Source: Ephydatia muelleri
Taxonomy: Eukaryota > Porifera > Demospongiae > Spongillida > Spongillidae
Assembly (NCBI GenBank): GCA_013339895.1
Contig: JABACO010000002.1
Location: 7,348,924 to 7,412,923, forward strand
Reading direction: 5' to 3'
Length of the DNA: 64,000 nucleotides
The position numbers were made by a program, and so were the translations under genes. Positions 11,700 to 23,868 of this stretch are shown here, one piece after another; position 1 is the first letter of the stretch, and every line of letters starts with the position of its first letter. Under the pieces are notes generated by a model that saw only the letters and a list, made by a program, of their open reading frames with translations, made no database searches and was not told the origin of the DNA.

Positions 11700-13441
11700 T
11701 TTCTAACTATTGGTGCATGTACTATAGTCTGGCCGGGTGCGATGATCGAGGGTTGGTTTTCGGTTTAACTTCAAGGCTTCAGCTGAGATATAAATTATTA
11801 CACGGGCCAGAAGGCCTGGAGTCGCCTCGGGGAGCGGCCGGGACCCGCACCGCGTACTTCCACATAAGCGCGGACCTTGACCCTTTGAGGGGGGGTTTGT
11901 TCGAACCCCCCGAACCCCCCCTGGCTATGGGCTTGTCATGTACTAGTAACGGTAACGAAGGGGGAGGGGTGATGCAAATGTACCATAAGAATGACTAGTG
12001 AGCAATTCATCATGCACAATCAGATGATTTGTTCATTACACAACATGCAGTGTACAACTAGGTGTTAATACTACTTTCAAACGTTCAATATAGTCATCGA
12101 AACTTGGAATTGTTTTTTAATATCACAAATGAATGTGCATGCAAAACTGTTGCTGATCAACAGGTTTATCTGTCAAGTAAATATTGGTCATGCAATACAA
12201 ATGTGTGTTTTCCATTAGAGCTCAGGGTGTAAGCATCTGAAAGGACGGCAGTTGAGTAATGGCACTATCAAGGTTTAGATTCAATCTGCCCTATGTGTCC
12301 TACTGTACTGAGGACTCGGACTTTCCCCAAGTATTGGCAAGACAGGAGATCTGTCATCAGTTTAGAAAAGTTCCATGCCCCAGGCTTTATAGGACTCTGG
12401 TATCAGAGTCACAGGGATAATACCCACCTAGAGCCAGTTTTGTGCTTTCTGTCCTCTGGGCTATCACACTCGCTTTTATTAAAGGTTTACAGGTGATACA
12501 CAGACAGGTCCAAGGCTGCTGGTTTCAAGAGATGAGGATATGTCTGCTAGAGCTCTGTGTGTTACTGTTAGGTAGTAGCCTGTATGGGCTTGGCGACAAG
12601 TCTTGGTCAAATCAGCTGTGAAGCACAACATCACTGCCCACGTTTACATGTAGTTGTAGTTGTGTGATGACCAAGGGGATCAAGGCTTTTTTCTTAGGCA
12701 CATATAGCACACTGGGCACTCCCTGATGGGTCTAGGCCAAGTCACCATTTTAACACTACTTAAATTCAAGGTGAAGGATGTTTAGGTGCTCCAAAGGTGG
12801 TTCCAATGTCTTGGAGATGCGTTGTGGTTAAAGATCGTACGGACCATAGACTGGTCGCTTGCCTGAGCTGCATAGGAGAGTGAGGAAGATATAAACACTC
12901 TCAACCTGGATTCTATCTTATACTTAGTTTTAAATCTGCATACTTCTGCAAGTGTAGATTGCTTGAATACATCTTCTATTGTTACATATGGATATGGATA
13001 TAAGTGGATACAAATCATATTGATCAAGTAGAACAAGATGCCATGTGCATAGATCTGCAAATAAACTATCAAAACAAATAAATGTAAATTAATAACATTT
13101 TCTTTGTTAATACTATAAGGTTGTAATCAACTGAGCACTGTTGTATTATACTTGTCACCAGTCACCTCAGTTGTAACCTCATGTGTAAACCACCATGTCC
13201 TCATACTATTATTTATTGGTCGGCACTACTCATGCACAGGTTTTCATATCGAATTAGATCCAGCAATCTATGCAGATAAGTAGGCATTTGGGATTTCTAA
13301 CGATTGCTTGTGCAATCAAATGGGTATCTGGTCAAAGACCACAATTCAAGATAGGTAATGTTCTATATGGAAATCATTAGGCTACTTGCATGTGAATGTT
13401 GTGTTTTTTTTTGTGTTTTGTTATTTGTTTTTTTTTTGCAG
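11700..13441. other. Non-coding, upstream of the 7TM gene
   Basis: A GC-rich patch at 11,730-11,930 with CCCCCC/GGGGGG complement pairs stands out from its surroundings and may be repeat-derived. The rest is AT-rich. A signal-peptide exon for the 7TM gene should lie here, but I could not find it with confidence. Confidence 0.4.
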
Positions 13442-15126
13442 CTCTACCAAAGCCGCCACCACCATTTCAATCGTATTGTCTAGCGGTTGTTTATGCAATG
13501 ACTCAGTATGCATATATGAGGCAATGAAAACAGATATGTATGACTACAGCACAGCTGACCTTCTCCAACTTGCTTTCTTCACAAGCATTCCTTTCTTTGA
13601 TAGTGTGTGGATAACTACTAATGTTAACTTTACATTTTTCAACGCAACTGAAGACTCGAATGTTGCACTAACCTGGATACATCAATGGTTTCCTTATACA
13701 TCAATTGGTGTGCTGCGTAAGGTATTTCCTGCAGTTATCAGAGGTGCTATGGATCCCTGGTCTGCACTTCCTGTGTTTTACGAAATCTATCAAAACGATT
13801 ACTTTATTCCTGTTACTCTAAATATTAACCTTAATTGTACCAGATTTAGGACTGGGCACATGTCGTATGCAACAGCTGATATCATGGATGAAGTCAAGTC
13901 ATTATGGGGCGAAAACATGCAATGGGTATGCAAAAATGTGCATGCATGCATTGCTTGTGTAATTTAAACTTTAACGGTGTTCTGTTCTTAGATTTTGTAA
14001 TCTTAGAATCAATAGAGAATAGTTAACTGCTCATTGTTATACTGTCATTGTTTGTCAGTTAATCCTTTTGATAAATAAGTATCTTCAGCTTAATTGTCTT
14101 CAGCACTGTATCAATTATTGATGTCATCTCTTATAGGCTAAATCATATGCAAGGTACAATGGACCAGTTCCATATCCATATGATGATGACAGAGGAATGG
14201 CATATGATGTTACAACCTTCACAGCAACAGATATTCTTGGTTTTGGCTTGTTCTGCTCCATATACGTCCTCTTTAATGTTTCGGTGGCAATAATGGTCAT
14301 GTCTACCACTTCCTATGCATTTAAACTGCTCATGAACAAGAACAAACTAACACAATATGTTAAATCTGTCTTCTGGTCAGCAGCAGGTTGTGGGGCAATT
14401 TATATTACTGCAAAGATATTGATCATTTCTTTTAGGAGTCGAGCGCTTGGTCAAATCCCTCAGGATTTTGCTACAGAGCTCTTCCATATACTGGAAATCA
14501 TATGTTTTGTAGTACCTTGTGCCCTAGTACCATTACACATCTGCACAGCAATATACATATCAAAGAACAGCAGTTCCTTCCAAACATTTTATCTCCGAAA
14601 CAAAGGAGTTCACTCTTTTTTTGCTGGGCGATCACAAAGAGTTGCTTGGACTTTGTCATTGTGGTTTGTGATCGGGTGGATTCAATTGTTTGCTACATCT
14701 TCTATTCCCATAGCAATCTCACTTCTAACTGACTCATTCCGCTCCCTTGCAATTTTCAGCATCATGGCATCTTGCATCATATGTGCATTAGTAGGTTGCG
14801 TTGCTATCATCCACATTTATGAACATGGTCCAAAGCACACAAAGTGGCTAGTATCAATGCTGCTAGTCCTGAGTGGTTTTGGATTCCTGTTAGTTGTTGC
14901 ATTTGCAGTTTATTTTCTTGTGCTCACCGAAGAGGGTCTAGATGCAAATGCTGTCACGGGATATATTTTCTCTCTTGCTCCTGCACTCATTCTAGCAGTT
15001 GGTACATATGTTGGTGATCATTCTTTGCTTAGCAATGAAACAAACGGTAACACTTCTACTGAATATGGTAACACAGATGCTGTGAAACTGGATCCTGACC
15101 CAAACAAGAAAGCGTTACATGGGTGA
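13442..15126 (+). CDS. Seven-transmembrane protein with a glycosylated ectodomain (5' partial)
   Basis: Two exons, 13442-13925 and 14137-15126, are joined in phase 0 (TGG/GTATGC ... TTATAG/GCT). The first exon starts after a T-rich tract and GCAG acceptor and is entered in mid-codon, so an upstream exon, probably with a signal peptide, is missing. The first 160 residues look extracellular, with N-glycosylation motifs NFT, NAT and NCT and several cysteines. The second exon carries seven hydrophobic segments (for example ILGFGLFCSIYVLFNVSVAI, then FVVPCALVPLHICTAIYI, last YIFSLAPALILAVGTYV) and ends with a short polar tail. The layout resembles a receptor with a large N-terminal domain, but I see no rhodopsin, adhesion or glutamate family signature. 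It sits between the two CABIT-SAM genes on the same strand; no functional link is shown. Lineage-restricted receptor-like protein is the best description. Confidence 0.7.
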
Positions 15127-15420
15127 ACAATGAATGCAAACACCAATATGCTATACATTTGTTTTGCACATCAACTTTTACCAGTGTATGCATACAATTT
15201 GCAGTGTACATGTGTGTGAATGAATTGTAGTATTGTATAATTATTGTAATGATAATGTGGTCACCAATCTTAGCCGCTGTGCTCATCTTAGCAGATGGGC
15301 CATGTCTTACAAGAGACCATAACCTTACTAGGACTGTTCTCGAGCTCATTGATAGGGTGGGATAGACGAGCCACAGTGACATTACCACTTACACCTATCA
15401 TCCTGGGTGAATCGTGTTAA

Positions 15421-15715
15421 ATGGCGGATGCAGCGCTTGCAGCTGAGATACTCCAATTAATGGACCAAAATCTCAGGAGTTGGGGTGGACTAGTGTTCCC
15501 CTATAGCAGTGGAAACCTTTGCGGCCATGGGGTAAAGAAGCTCAAGTTGTTTCACAGAGCTGGGCTATCACCACGCCATTACCTTATTCCTTCCAAAAAT
15601 GCCAGTTTTGCTATGGCCGGTTGAAGGTCACACTAGTCAGGTGCATTGCCAGAGCCATCCTGGCAAGGGAGGTCCTGCCTTCCTGTCTGTGTTTACTGTA
15701 CTAGTGTACGTTAGT
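15421..15715 (+). pseudogene. 3' tail of a LINE-type reverse-transcriptase ORF
   Basis: PWGKEAQVVSQSW followed by YGRLKVTLVRCIARAILA matches the extreme C terminus of a family of invertebrate non-LTR retrotransposon proteins as I remember it (WGKEAQ ... L.LVR..ARAILAR). The match is split between frames and nothing upstream remains. Short fragment. Confidence 0.45.
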
Positions 15716-16865
15716 AATAGTGTGTTATTTAATTTAAGGGGGTATGTATTACACAAACGCATATTTTAAACAGCAGCTTTCCAAATTGAATCAAGGGTTT
15801 AGCAAAGTCTACATACACAGAATCGATTTAAACAGAAGCAAAGACATAATTGTGGCTAGCAACTGAGTAAAAGTAGAGCGCCTGGCAAGAAAAACAAATT
15901 GATCTTTGTTGGTTTTTATATGAAGAAAGAGTATCATTGAAACAATAGACTCCATACAATTAACATTACAACAGGGGCTGTTGCTAGTACTTGGCGGAAA
16001 TTTTTTCAAAAGAGGTGCCTAGCAATTCTCGTCCGGTCTGTAGACAAGAAGATAATGACTGACCAATATATATAGACTTGATGAAATCGATCAGAAAATA
16101 TGATAGCTACATGAATACGGGCAATTCGTGGCAGCATCAAGTGCATATGCGTATTATTCTATCATAAATACACGATGCATGTATAAAGCTCAATGAATAA
16201 CTAACAATTCAACACAATGCAATCTGCTAGCTATTTTGTTCCATACTAGTACACAGCACAATCATACAACATCAAAGTTTCATTTAACGTATAGAGCGTA
16301 TGAACCTGCCGTACGCACCTAGTTTATGTATAAAATATAGCACCAATTCGCTATCTAGCATAAACGTCCTACAGTGAACGCTTTATATTGAATTCAACTA
16401 TTTACTTTGCAGCTGTGCTTGCCTAGCTATTCATTGCCGGGGTTAATGAATGGCATAATTGCATTCACAATGCAATCATATAATATTATGCTCATCCATT
16501 TCTAATCAGTCTGGCGTTCAGTTGGGGGAGTTACCTTGAACAGTGCTTGGAGCTCGTAAGTATCGCTGTTTAACATTTTTTGTGCGTTGCAGTGGTATCG
16601 GAATGAATACAAACACTTGTAGGCCCCTATAGCAGTTACATATAAAGCGCGTATAAAGAATTTGTTGTTGCTCACTTGACCCTGTGACGTTGCTTCTGGC
16701 TAGCACTTTGACATGCCGCGTTAGGCAGAAAGTTTTGCTATGTAAGTGGCTTAGTGGCATTGTCCATCGGATGGCGTTTGTGTACTATCACCATTTTGTT
16801 GGCCGAAATAAACCCCTTCAGCTGTGTTTAAAAACTCAGTTACCGCGTGTTTGGCTGTACGTATG
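15716..16865. other. Intergenic, nothing recognised
   Basis: AT-rich, with no coding or repeat signal seen. Confidence 0.4.
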
Positions 16866-16975
16866 CGCGAGTGTATACATGTATGTGTGTGTGCTTGTGC
16901 GGTGTTAGCGTGAGTGTTTGTGTGAGTGTGTGTGTGTGTGTGTGTGTTTTTGTGTGTGTGTGTGTGTGTCTGTGT
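16866..16975. repeat. TG-rich microsatellite
   Basis: Imperfect (TG)n. The Cys-Val ORFs are artefacts. Confidence 0.9.
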
Positions 16976-17284
16976 TCGAGTGATGTTTATTGGCGGCTAG
17001 TTTGTGTTTCATGTGCTTACATGCGTGTATCGTGAGGTTGAGGAGGCGGGCCTTTTAGGCGGGCTGTTATTGGATGGTGTATCTGCGTTGTAGGCACGGT
17101 ATGGAACTTGGATGGTACCCATGGTGACCCATGGGAATATGTTTATGCTTCTTCACCACCCTTCAACGCAACTACTAAACCCTAGGGATTTGGAAATGTG
17201 ACCTTTTTTTTTTTTCTTCCCTTCAATGAGATCTTATTCACTGTCCATAGTACTCCTTACTCCCACTAGCATGTTTGTACCACT

Positions 17285-17396
17285 CACGAGAGGTGTGTGA
17301 GGCACGAGAGGTGTGTGAGACACGAGAGGTGTGTGAGGCACGAGAGGTGTGTGAGGCACGAGAGGTGTGTGAGGCACGAGAGGTGTGTGAGGCACG
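17285..17396. repeat. 18-bp minisatellite, about six copies
   Basis: Unit ACGAGAGGTGTGTGAGGC in direct tandem, one copy with GAGA for GAGG. It is open in several frames because 18 is divisible by three. Confidence 0.95.
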
Positions 17397-20300
17397 CATG
17401 CACAAGCCATAGATTGTTGAGTGTATTAGGAGTTGCCACCTTTCTGGTCCATTCAGCAGTTGACTTCGTATGCCAAGGGAAGCCAATCGCCTGATTCTTC
17501 CTGTGCTCTGGTACACATTAACAGTTGAGCTTGATAACAGCCATACTTTTGTTCCAAAGGGGATGGGTAGGGTGTGTTCATTGTTGGTGTGAAAGGACTA
17601 GAGGAATGATTGGAAGGCGAAGAAGGTACCACCTTAGGAACCATACACATTGCCTTGCCAAAGTTGATGCTAATTGGTCATCAGTGGCAGATTTCCCTGG
17701 CGTACCGAGTGGAGCATGTTTGTTGTTTATATTTTGCATTTTTGGTGTACATGTACATGTAGTCCAGTTATGTTGGATATGTGTCTCTTATGCCAAGTTT
17801 AAGAAAAATGTGGTTTGCGTTCTGTTTGAGTATCCATGGAGAGACAGGGGTAGAGAAGGTAGAGAAGTCACTTGTACTTCACCTGGTCAGCTGATGTAGT
17901 TCACTTGGCTTCAGTAAGGGGTGGGAGGGACTGGTGGGCAGCTCTATTCTAATTAAATTCACAGTGTAAGTGTTGTTATATTGTTACTCATGTTTAGATT
18001 AGGGGTGTGTCTGATGTTTGGATTCCTCTGTTGACCCATATGCATACACATGCGCAGACCCATGCATGTGGCATGCTATGAGTGTGTACCAGTTGTATGC
18101 ACAAACACCAAGAAACAGGTTAAGTAGCTACAGTATGGTCTAGTGTGCTCTCTCTGTGTTGTGTACAATGTCTTACATAGTCAGGAAAACCCATGTAGGA
18201 AGGATTTGGAGGGTAAAGGTCACTGTGGGCTATTCTTTTGAAACCCTACTGTGTCTGCACAGTCTGCTCTTTTTTGCTCACATGCTCATTTGCAAGGTTG
18301 CACATCATGTTATGTTTAAGCAAGCACAGTAGTGCAGTTGTTTATCCCCTTCCCCTCACCTGATCATGGTACATGTATATGCATAGCTTAAGCCTGTTTT
18401 GCAGAGTTGCAGCTTTCAAATTGGGTATCGATTGTCAAAACGTTGGGGTGTGTCATCATCACTCAGTGTGTGCTCAAATCAGATGGTAGGAGCACTGTGT
18501 ACAATGTATGTGTGACCGCTGTGTGGTATACATGTCAGATGTGGAACTTTCATAATTTGGTTGGAAAAACATGCCATCCATATTGGTAAACATAAATACA
18601 GTCTGTCAGTGTTCTGTGTCCTGTTACGTGGAAGGGATTGGTTTACTTGGAATGTGTATTTCGCCCATTCAAAAGGAAGTAGCCAGAAAAAAACAGTTAA
18701 ATGAGCCAAATGCACTGTACAGGGTAAACAACTTAGTAGCAGACCGACTGGAATATTACATGTGCATGTACACATGCATGACCTGGCTAGACAAAGTTTG
18801 GATACCCATGATTTTCTGAGCAACACTGCTAAAAATAAATAAACAGCATGATGTTCAGGATATTATTTGAAACTACTGTAAACTGTATGTGCGTGTACGT
18901 GTACATGAATAACCCCATTGGCTGGTCATTGTGTTCTACAGTGGCTATTGAATCAGAGTGTATGAACATAACCAACTGGGTGTGGCTCTGTCCTTACCTG
19001 TGTTTGCTGGTGGGTGGTTGTACATTACATGTACAGTATAATTATTGCATTTTGGATAATGATGCCTTTGAAGCCTTAAGTGATGTAGTCCAGTCATGTC
19101 ATAGGTGTTCATGTACATGTACATGTAGCTGCAGGGATTCTATGTGTGTAAATGTGTTGTACATGGGGGGGGGGGGGGGGGGGGGCATTGAAAAGCCAAT
19201 GGTTTATACACATGTACAACTCACCTGTGAAAACAGCTGTTATCTTGGAAATGAGATTTCAGGGACCCTTTACATGTGCATGTACAGTTTACAAATTGTT
19301 GTACCAATGACTGGCGTGTCCTTTGTATACAACACTCATGTGGGTCAGCACATTTTATTTATGGATTGTGGCATCAGGCTTCTTATGCATCACACTATTT
19401 TCGAAGCGCTTAGCTACTTGATCTGTGTGTACATTCCACCACTAATGTTCAAGACGTGTTAATTACACTACAATTCTTTTTCTATTATGGCATTCCTTTC
19501 TATTGATCCTAGTCTCACACTTGGTTCCTGCACTGCATGGGGCAGATTTGATGTCTCTGTCAAATGTGTGGCACCTTAGTGAGGGTTTCGTGCATTGAAT
19601 TGGATGTACATGTACATGTACATGTAGGCATTCTCCTGTTATTGTTGCGCTGCCGTGTGAGAAACCAAACAACATTGCCGTGATCATCATTGAATGAAGG
19701 TGGGTGGGGATATGAAAAATCCCAGGGAAAACCCACAGGACACAGTGCAGTGAGGCTTCTGCAGCTGGCTGGTTGTGGCTGCCTCATGAATATCAAACTC
19801 AGCCCCCATTACAGGCTACATGTACTGTACATGTCAATGTGTTAAGAACCCACAAGTTTGGATTGTTGTTGTGAACGACGACACCCGTGCAACACAAGCA
19901 CACATGTACATGTACCAACAGCATGTACATGCACTGTCAAGGCTAACTCTACTACATACATGTACTATACTTGTACTGTGTGAGAACATTTTGTAGTGTG
20001 GGTGTGTGACATTCTATACTGTGGTCATGCGTAAGCTTAGGGGATATTGGATGCTACCAAACCACCTCTTACACATAGGAATTCTTTACCACTAACAAGG
20101 GATTTTATATTTCTTTGCATGTGGCAAGTACATGTATTATGGTCTATGGTTACTGACCCCAGGGCTGTGTTACAAGCCACTCCACATGACATGTGGTGTG
20201 ATATACATAGATGAGTGTATACATGTATGTAATGAATGACACTGATTTCAGTAACTACAGTATTCATTAGAGCATGTACATGTAGAACATCAGTTAACTC

Positions 20301-20872
20301 ACATCTTGTACTGTGTTTGTGTACCATGCTTAGAAATACTATATTATATATAGGATGTCCATGCCTGTATGTACTGCATACAGTGTGTATATACAGTGTA
20401 CACTGTAGATTGTGCAACACTGGATCAAAGCATGATAGAAAAGATGCAATAAATAAACACCACAAACAGCACCTGCAACTGCCACCAAAACACCCTGTCA
20501 TCCACCCCCTTGAATTCAGTACTGCTGTTACTTAATTCACTCAAGTGTACCAGAGATGTACCTTCAGTGTATCTGAACTGTTTCCCTACATCCACATCAT
20601 GTACATGTATATTCAGTGCTGACATACTGTAAGTGCATGTAAATGTACAGTGTACATGCTTCTATGCACTGTGTTTTTTTGCATCAGTGTGATGTGTGGT
20701 ATACTGTAGATGACACACATGCATAGTGGGACCTGACACGTACAGTTGTACATGTATTTTGTTCAAATAGATTATTATAAATGATTTCATTCATCCAATG
20801 ATGATGCTATTTTTACACCTCTCCCACATTCACAATTCATGGTGCTTACTGCTATGATATGTAGCATCTGTC
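17397..20872. other. Intergenic tract rich in TACATGTA palindromes
   Basis: Dense with TACATGTA and its tandem form TACATGTACATGTA (for example 17748-17761, 19111-19127, 19603-19626). A G tract lies at about 19167-19185. Long ORFs at 18848-19462 and 20037-20501 have repeat-driven, biased composition and no recognised domain, so I do not call them genes. Confidence 0.6.
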
Positions 20873-23868
20873 ATGACTACTGATGAAAACACATCCCAGG
20901 TGCCAGTTGATGATGTCTCATATGACAGACTCCCACCAACTACCCAAGATGGCATATACACCCTGATCATGGAGCACCCATCGACACCCGACACTCCCTC
21001 ACAACCTCCACCTTTTCCACCCAACAACCACCGCCACCCACAAAGGGACACACTAGGATATTCATCTGTTCATAAACCAAAAAAAAATGACCAGCCAAAT
21101 CGCTCTAAGACATTCAGTGGGCGCAAGACTCCGCCTACTGTTCACACCACAAACGATCATCGTGCCCAGAGCTCTGCCCCCAGTCCTTCGTCCAATCACA
21201 CTAAGGGCGAGGTCTTCAACGAGAACTACTCGGACGTCAACATCACTCTCAAGGAGCTGGTGGACAAGTACTACGAACGGTTTCCCGTCCTAATCCGTGT
21301 TACGCAGGGCGTGTGTGGCAGAGACGAGCGTGTCACGCTGTCCAGTTTGGATTGCTTCAAGGTCCACTTCCTGAAACACGTAGACATCATCAGCATCACC
21401 TGCAGTGGTGGTATATCATACAACGTGCCACAGAGCTCTGTACTGGAGTTTGGACTCATCTACAAGCCAGACTCTGGTGTCAGCAATGGGGAGGCCGGTG
21501 TGCAGTTTAATAGGGTCGCAGATATTCTTGCCAGCCAACCCCGTCCTAAGCTGTTGTGCGTTGAGGAGTCGTGGTCTAGTCCGGATGGCAAGGTCTCTCT
21601 TGCAGCATCAGAGGTGCTGGTAGTGGTCAAGACCAAGAAGAAGCTTCTTCGCAAGAGCAGTCTGGTGGTGTACAGCTTTTCTTCGCATGCAGAGAAGGTC
21701 ATTCCAGAGGACTGCGCAGCAAGGTTTTCCACGAAGCCTCACTCAGTCCGCCTGCACCTTCCTGACATAGTGGAGCACATACATGACCCATTTCCGTGCG
21801 ATGCGTACATCTTTGTGGAGGAAAGCAGACCAGAGTGCGAGTTTCCCGACATTCTCCTGTCCACAGCAGTCAGGATTAACGGACAGGGCAAGGAATCCAC
21901 TCTGGTGGCAGCTCCAGCTACGCCAGGAAGACACACTGCAACTGCACAGGAAGTGTCGTCATTTGTAGAGATCCCGTTGGACCTTAAAGATGTGACCCTT
22001 TCCGTGATAGCCGCACCGTCGTCTGTCGTTGAAACAGAACAGCTGTACGATGACACGCGGCGTGTTCTTGAGAAATTCAATCCATCGATGTTGCAGCCCC
22101 CACCTCAGGAAAGCGAGTCATCCAATACTCAGCAAGTGTTGTACAGCGCACTGAGAGGTGGTTATGAGACGGTTGGCATGAGCATCGACGTCCCATCAGC
22201 CATCAGGAATGGTCCCCCTTGCGCCGGCCAAGCAAGTCAATGGTGTCGCACACCTTCACCTCCTCCTCCTCCCACCCCCCCTCCCGTTCCATCACGGGCC
22301 ACTGGTTTAGCCTCTGAATCTCTTCTAACGCCCACTGCAAAGCAAGGGGAGTCATTCCACTATCCAGGGACGAAAGACACCATGAGCTCTAAAGGCTCTG
22401 CTGCTTCTAGCCTCAATGGCAGTCCTATGAAGCCTCTTCAAAGGCCATTGGCCTCTGAGGACACAAGTCCATCCAGTGCAAGCATGTTGACCTTCAACCC
22501 GCGGCCCCCCATGCCCTTGCCAGGCAGTGTGCGTGTTGAGGAGGAAAGAAATGGATTTTCGGGGCAGATGGCGGACACAAGTGATAAAGAGGATGGCGCT
22601 GTTGTAGATGGTTTGACGAAGTCCAGTTCAGAGGCTAGCTGGCACGGTGAATACATGTGTGCCAAGGTAAATGAGGTACAATTGGCCTGCAAGCCTTTGG
22701 ACAGCCGCATGCACACTATAGAATCAACCCGCACCAATAGCAGTGAGCTGATGAAGCTACGTTTAGATGTAGAGTCACTGAGCCTGCGATTGGAGGCGAT
22801 AGAGAAATTGCTAACTCAGAATGCAGGGGGTGTCACAAATCAGAATGCAGGGGGTGTCACAAATCAGAATGCAGGAGGTGTCACCAATCAGAATGGGTTC
22901 CGTACGCCCACACCACCATCACCCCCAAGCCCTTCAAGTATTAGTCAGAATATTGAGTTCTTGAAATCTCTGGATTGTTCAAAAGTAAGTTTGGTAATTC
23001 ATGATCGCTTCATTGTATGCAGGTATCATTCATGCTTACAGTACTGTACATCATGCATGTGTTTTGCACGCACAGTGAATCGTAGCAGGCCGCATGTACA
23101 TCTGTACTGTATTTAGTATTGGTCTTGTGCTTGATAATGAAGCATTTTATCTACCTGCTAGTTGCTGTACAGTATTCCAAAATTGTATACACTTACAGTA
23201 TGGGTCAGGGTGTTACATGTATTTCATAATTTTTTTAATAGAGTCATATTCTCAAATCGGGTTCACAAATCCAAATCTATCTTCCCTTTTCTCATCCTTC
23301 CGTTCGTCACACATTGTTCATCACACTGTACATGTATACATGTACAATAGATGTATATGCATCATGTATCTGTTCTGTACCAAGACTGGTTTTGGGGGCA
23401 GTTAGAGCATTGTAAAGGTACAGTGTACTCACATATGTTACAGTGCACATCACTACTATTGTGTATGATAAATTCATCAAGAATTACAGGTCTCTACAGA
23501 CAGCAATATACAATGCAGATGTTTACGCATATCTGTACATCAGTGTATGTGGTAGTGTACACAATACACTTTACACTGTACTTTACATGTACTGTTTGTA
23601 GTACTGTCCATGTGAATGTACATGTACACAATGGGATTGTTACCAGTATTTGGATTAACACCTACAGGTACGTCAACTTCTGAAAGCGATGGACCTTGAA
23701 CTATATGCTGATAAATTTTATCAAGAGAAGGTCAGTGGGGAGATCCTCGCAGAGATCGATGAGACAGTGTTACAGGAGGAATTAGGAGTCATTTCAAGGC
23801 TGCATCGTCTTAGATTGTTAAAGGTCATGACTGGCGCACATTCTGCACAAAATATACTTCAGTCTTAG
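20873..23868 (+). CDS. CABIT + SAM domain protein, GAREM-like adaptor (copy 2)
   Basis: Exons 20873-22984 and 23668-23868 give about 770 residues. A polar, proline-rich N-terminal extension of about 120 residues comes first. A CABIT domain follows at about 123-410 (PVLIRVTQGVCGRDERVTL; HDPFPCDAYIFVEES). A proline-rich middle comes next, with PSPPPPPTPPPVPSR as a likely SH3 ligand, then a coiled coil at about 624-652, then three tandem NAGGVTNQ repeats. The second exon is a SAM domain (LLKAMDLELYADKFYQEK ... EELGVISRLHRLRLLKVM). The phase-0 intron sits exactly where the one in copy 1 does. YSALRGGYETVG corresponds to YSTIRTGYEKDG in copy 1. The proline-rich region makes this copy closer in layout to vertebrate GAREM. 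Codon use is noticeably more GC-rich than in copy 1. Confidence 0.87.
22810..22890 (+). repeat. 24-bp in-frame tandem repeat in copy 2
   Basis: Three copies encoding NAGGVTNQ between the coiled coil and the SAM domain. The near identity of the copies suggests recent expansion. Confidence 0.9.

Noticed and set aside
12280-12860. Tyrosine-recombinase remnant
   Set aside because: Only a weak LQRWFQCLGDALW-like match; too degenerate to support.
18848-19462. 204-codon ORF
   Set aside because: Spans TACATGTA repeats and a G tract; composition is repeat-driven and no domain or splice pattern is visible.
20037-20501. 154-codon minus-strand ORF
   Set aside because: Same repeat-rich tract; no recognisable domain.
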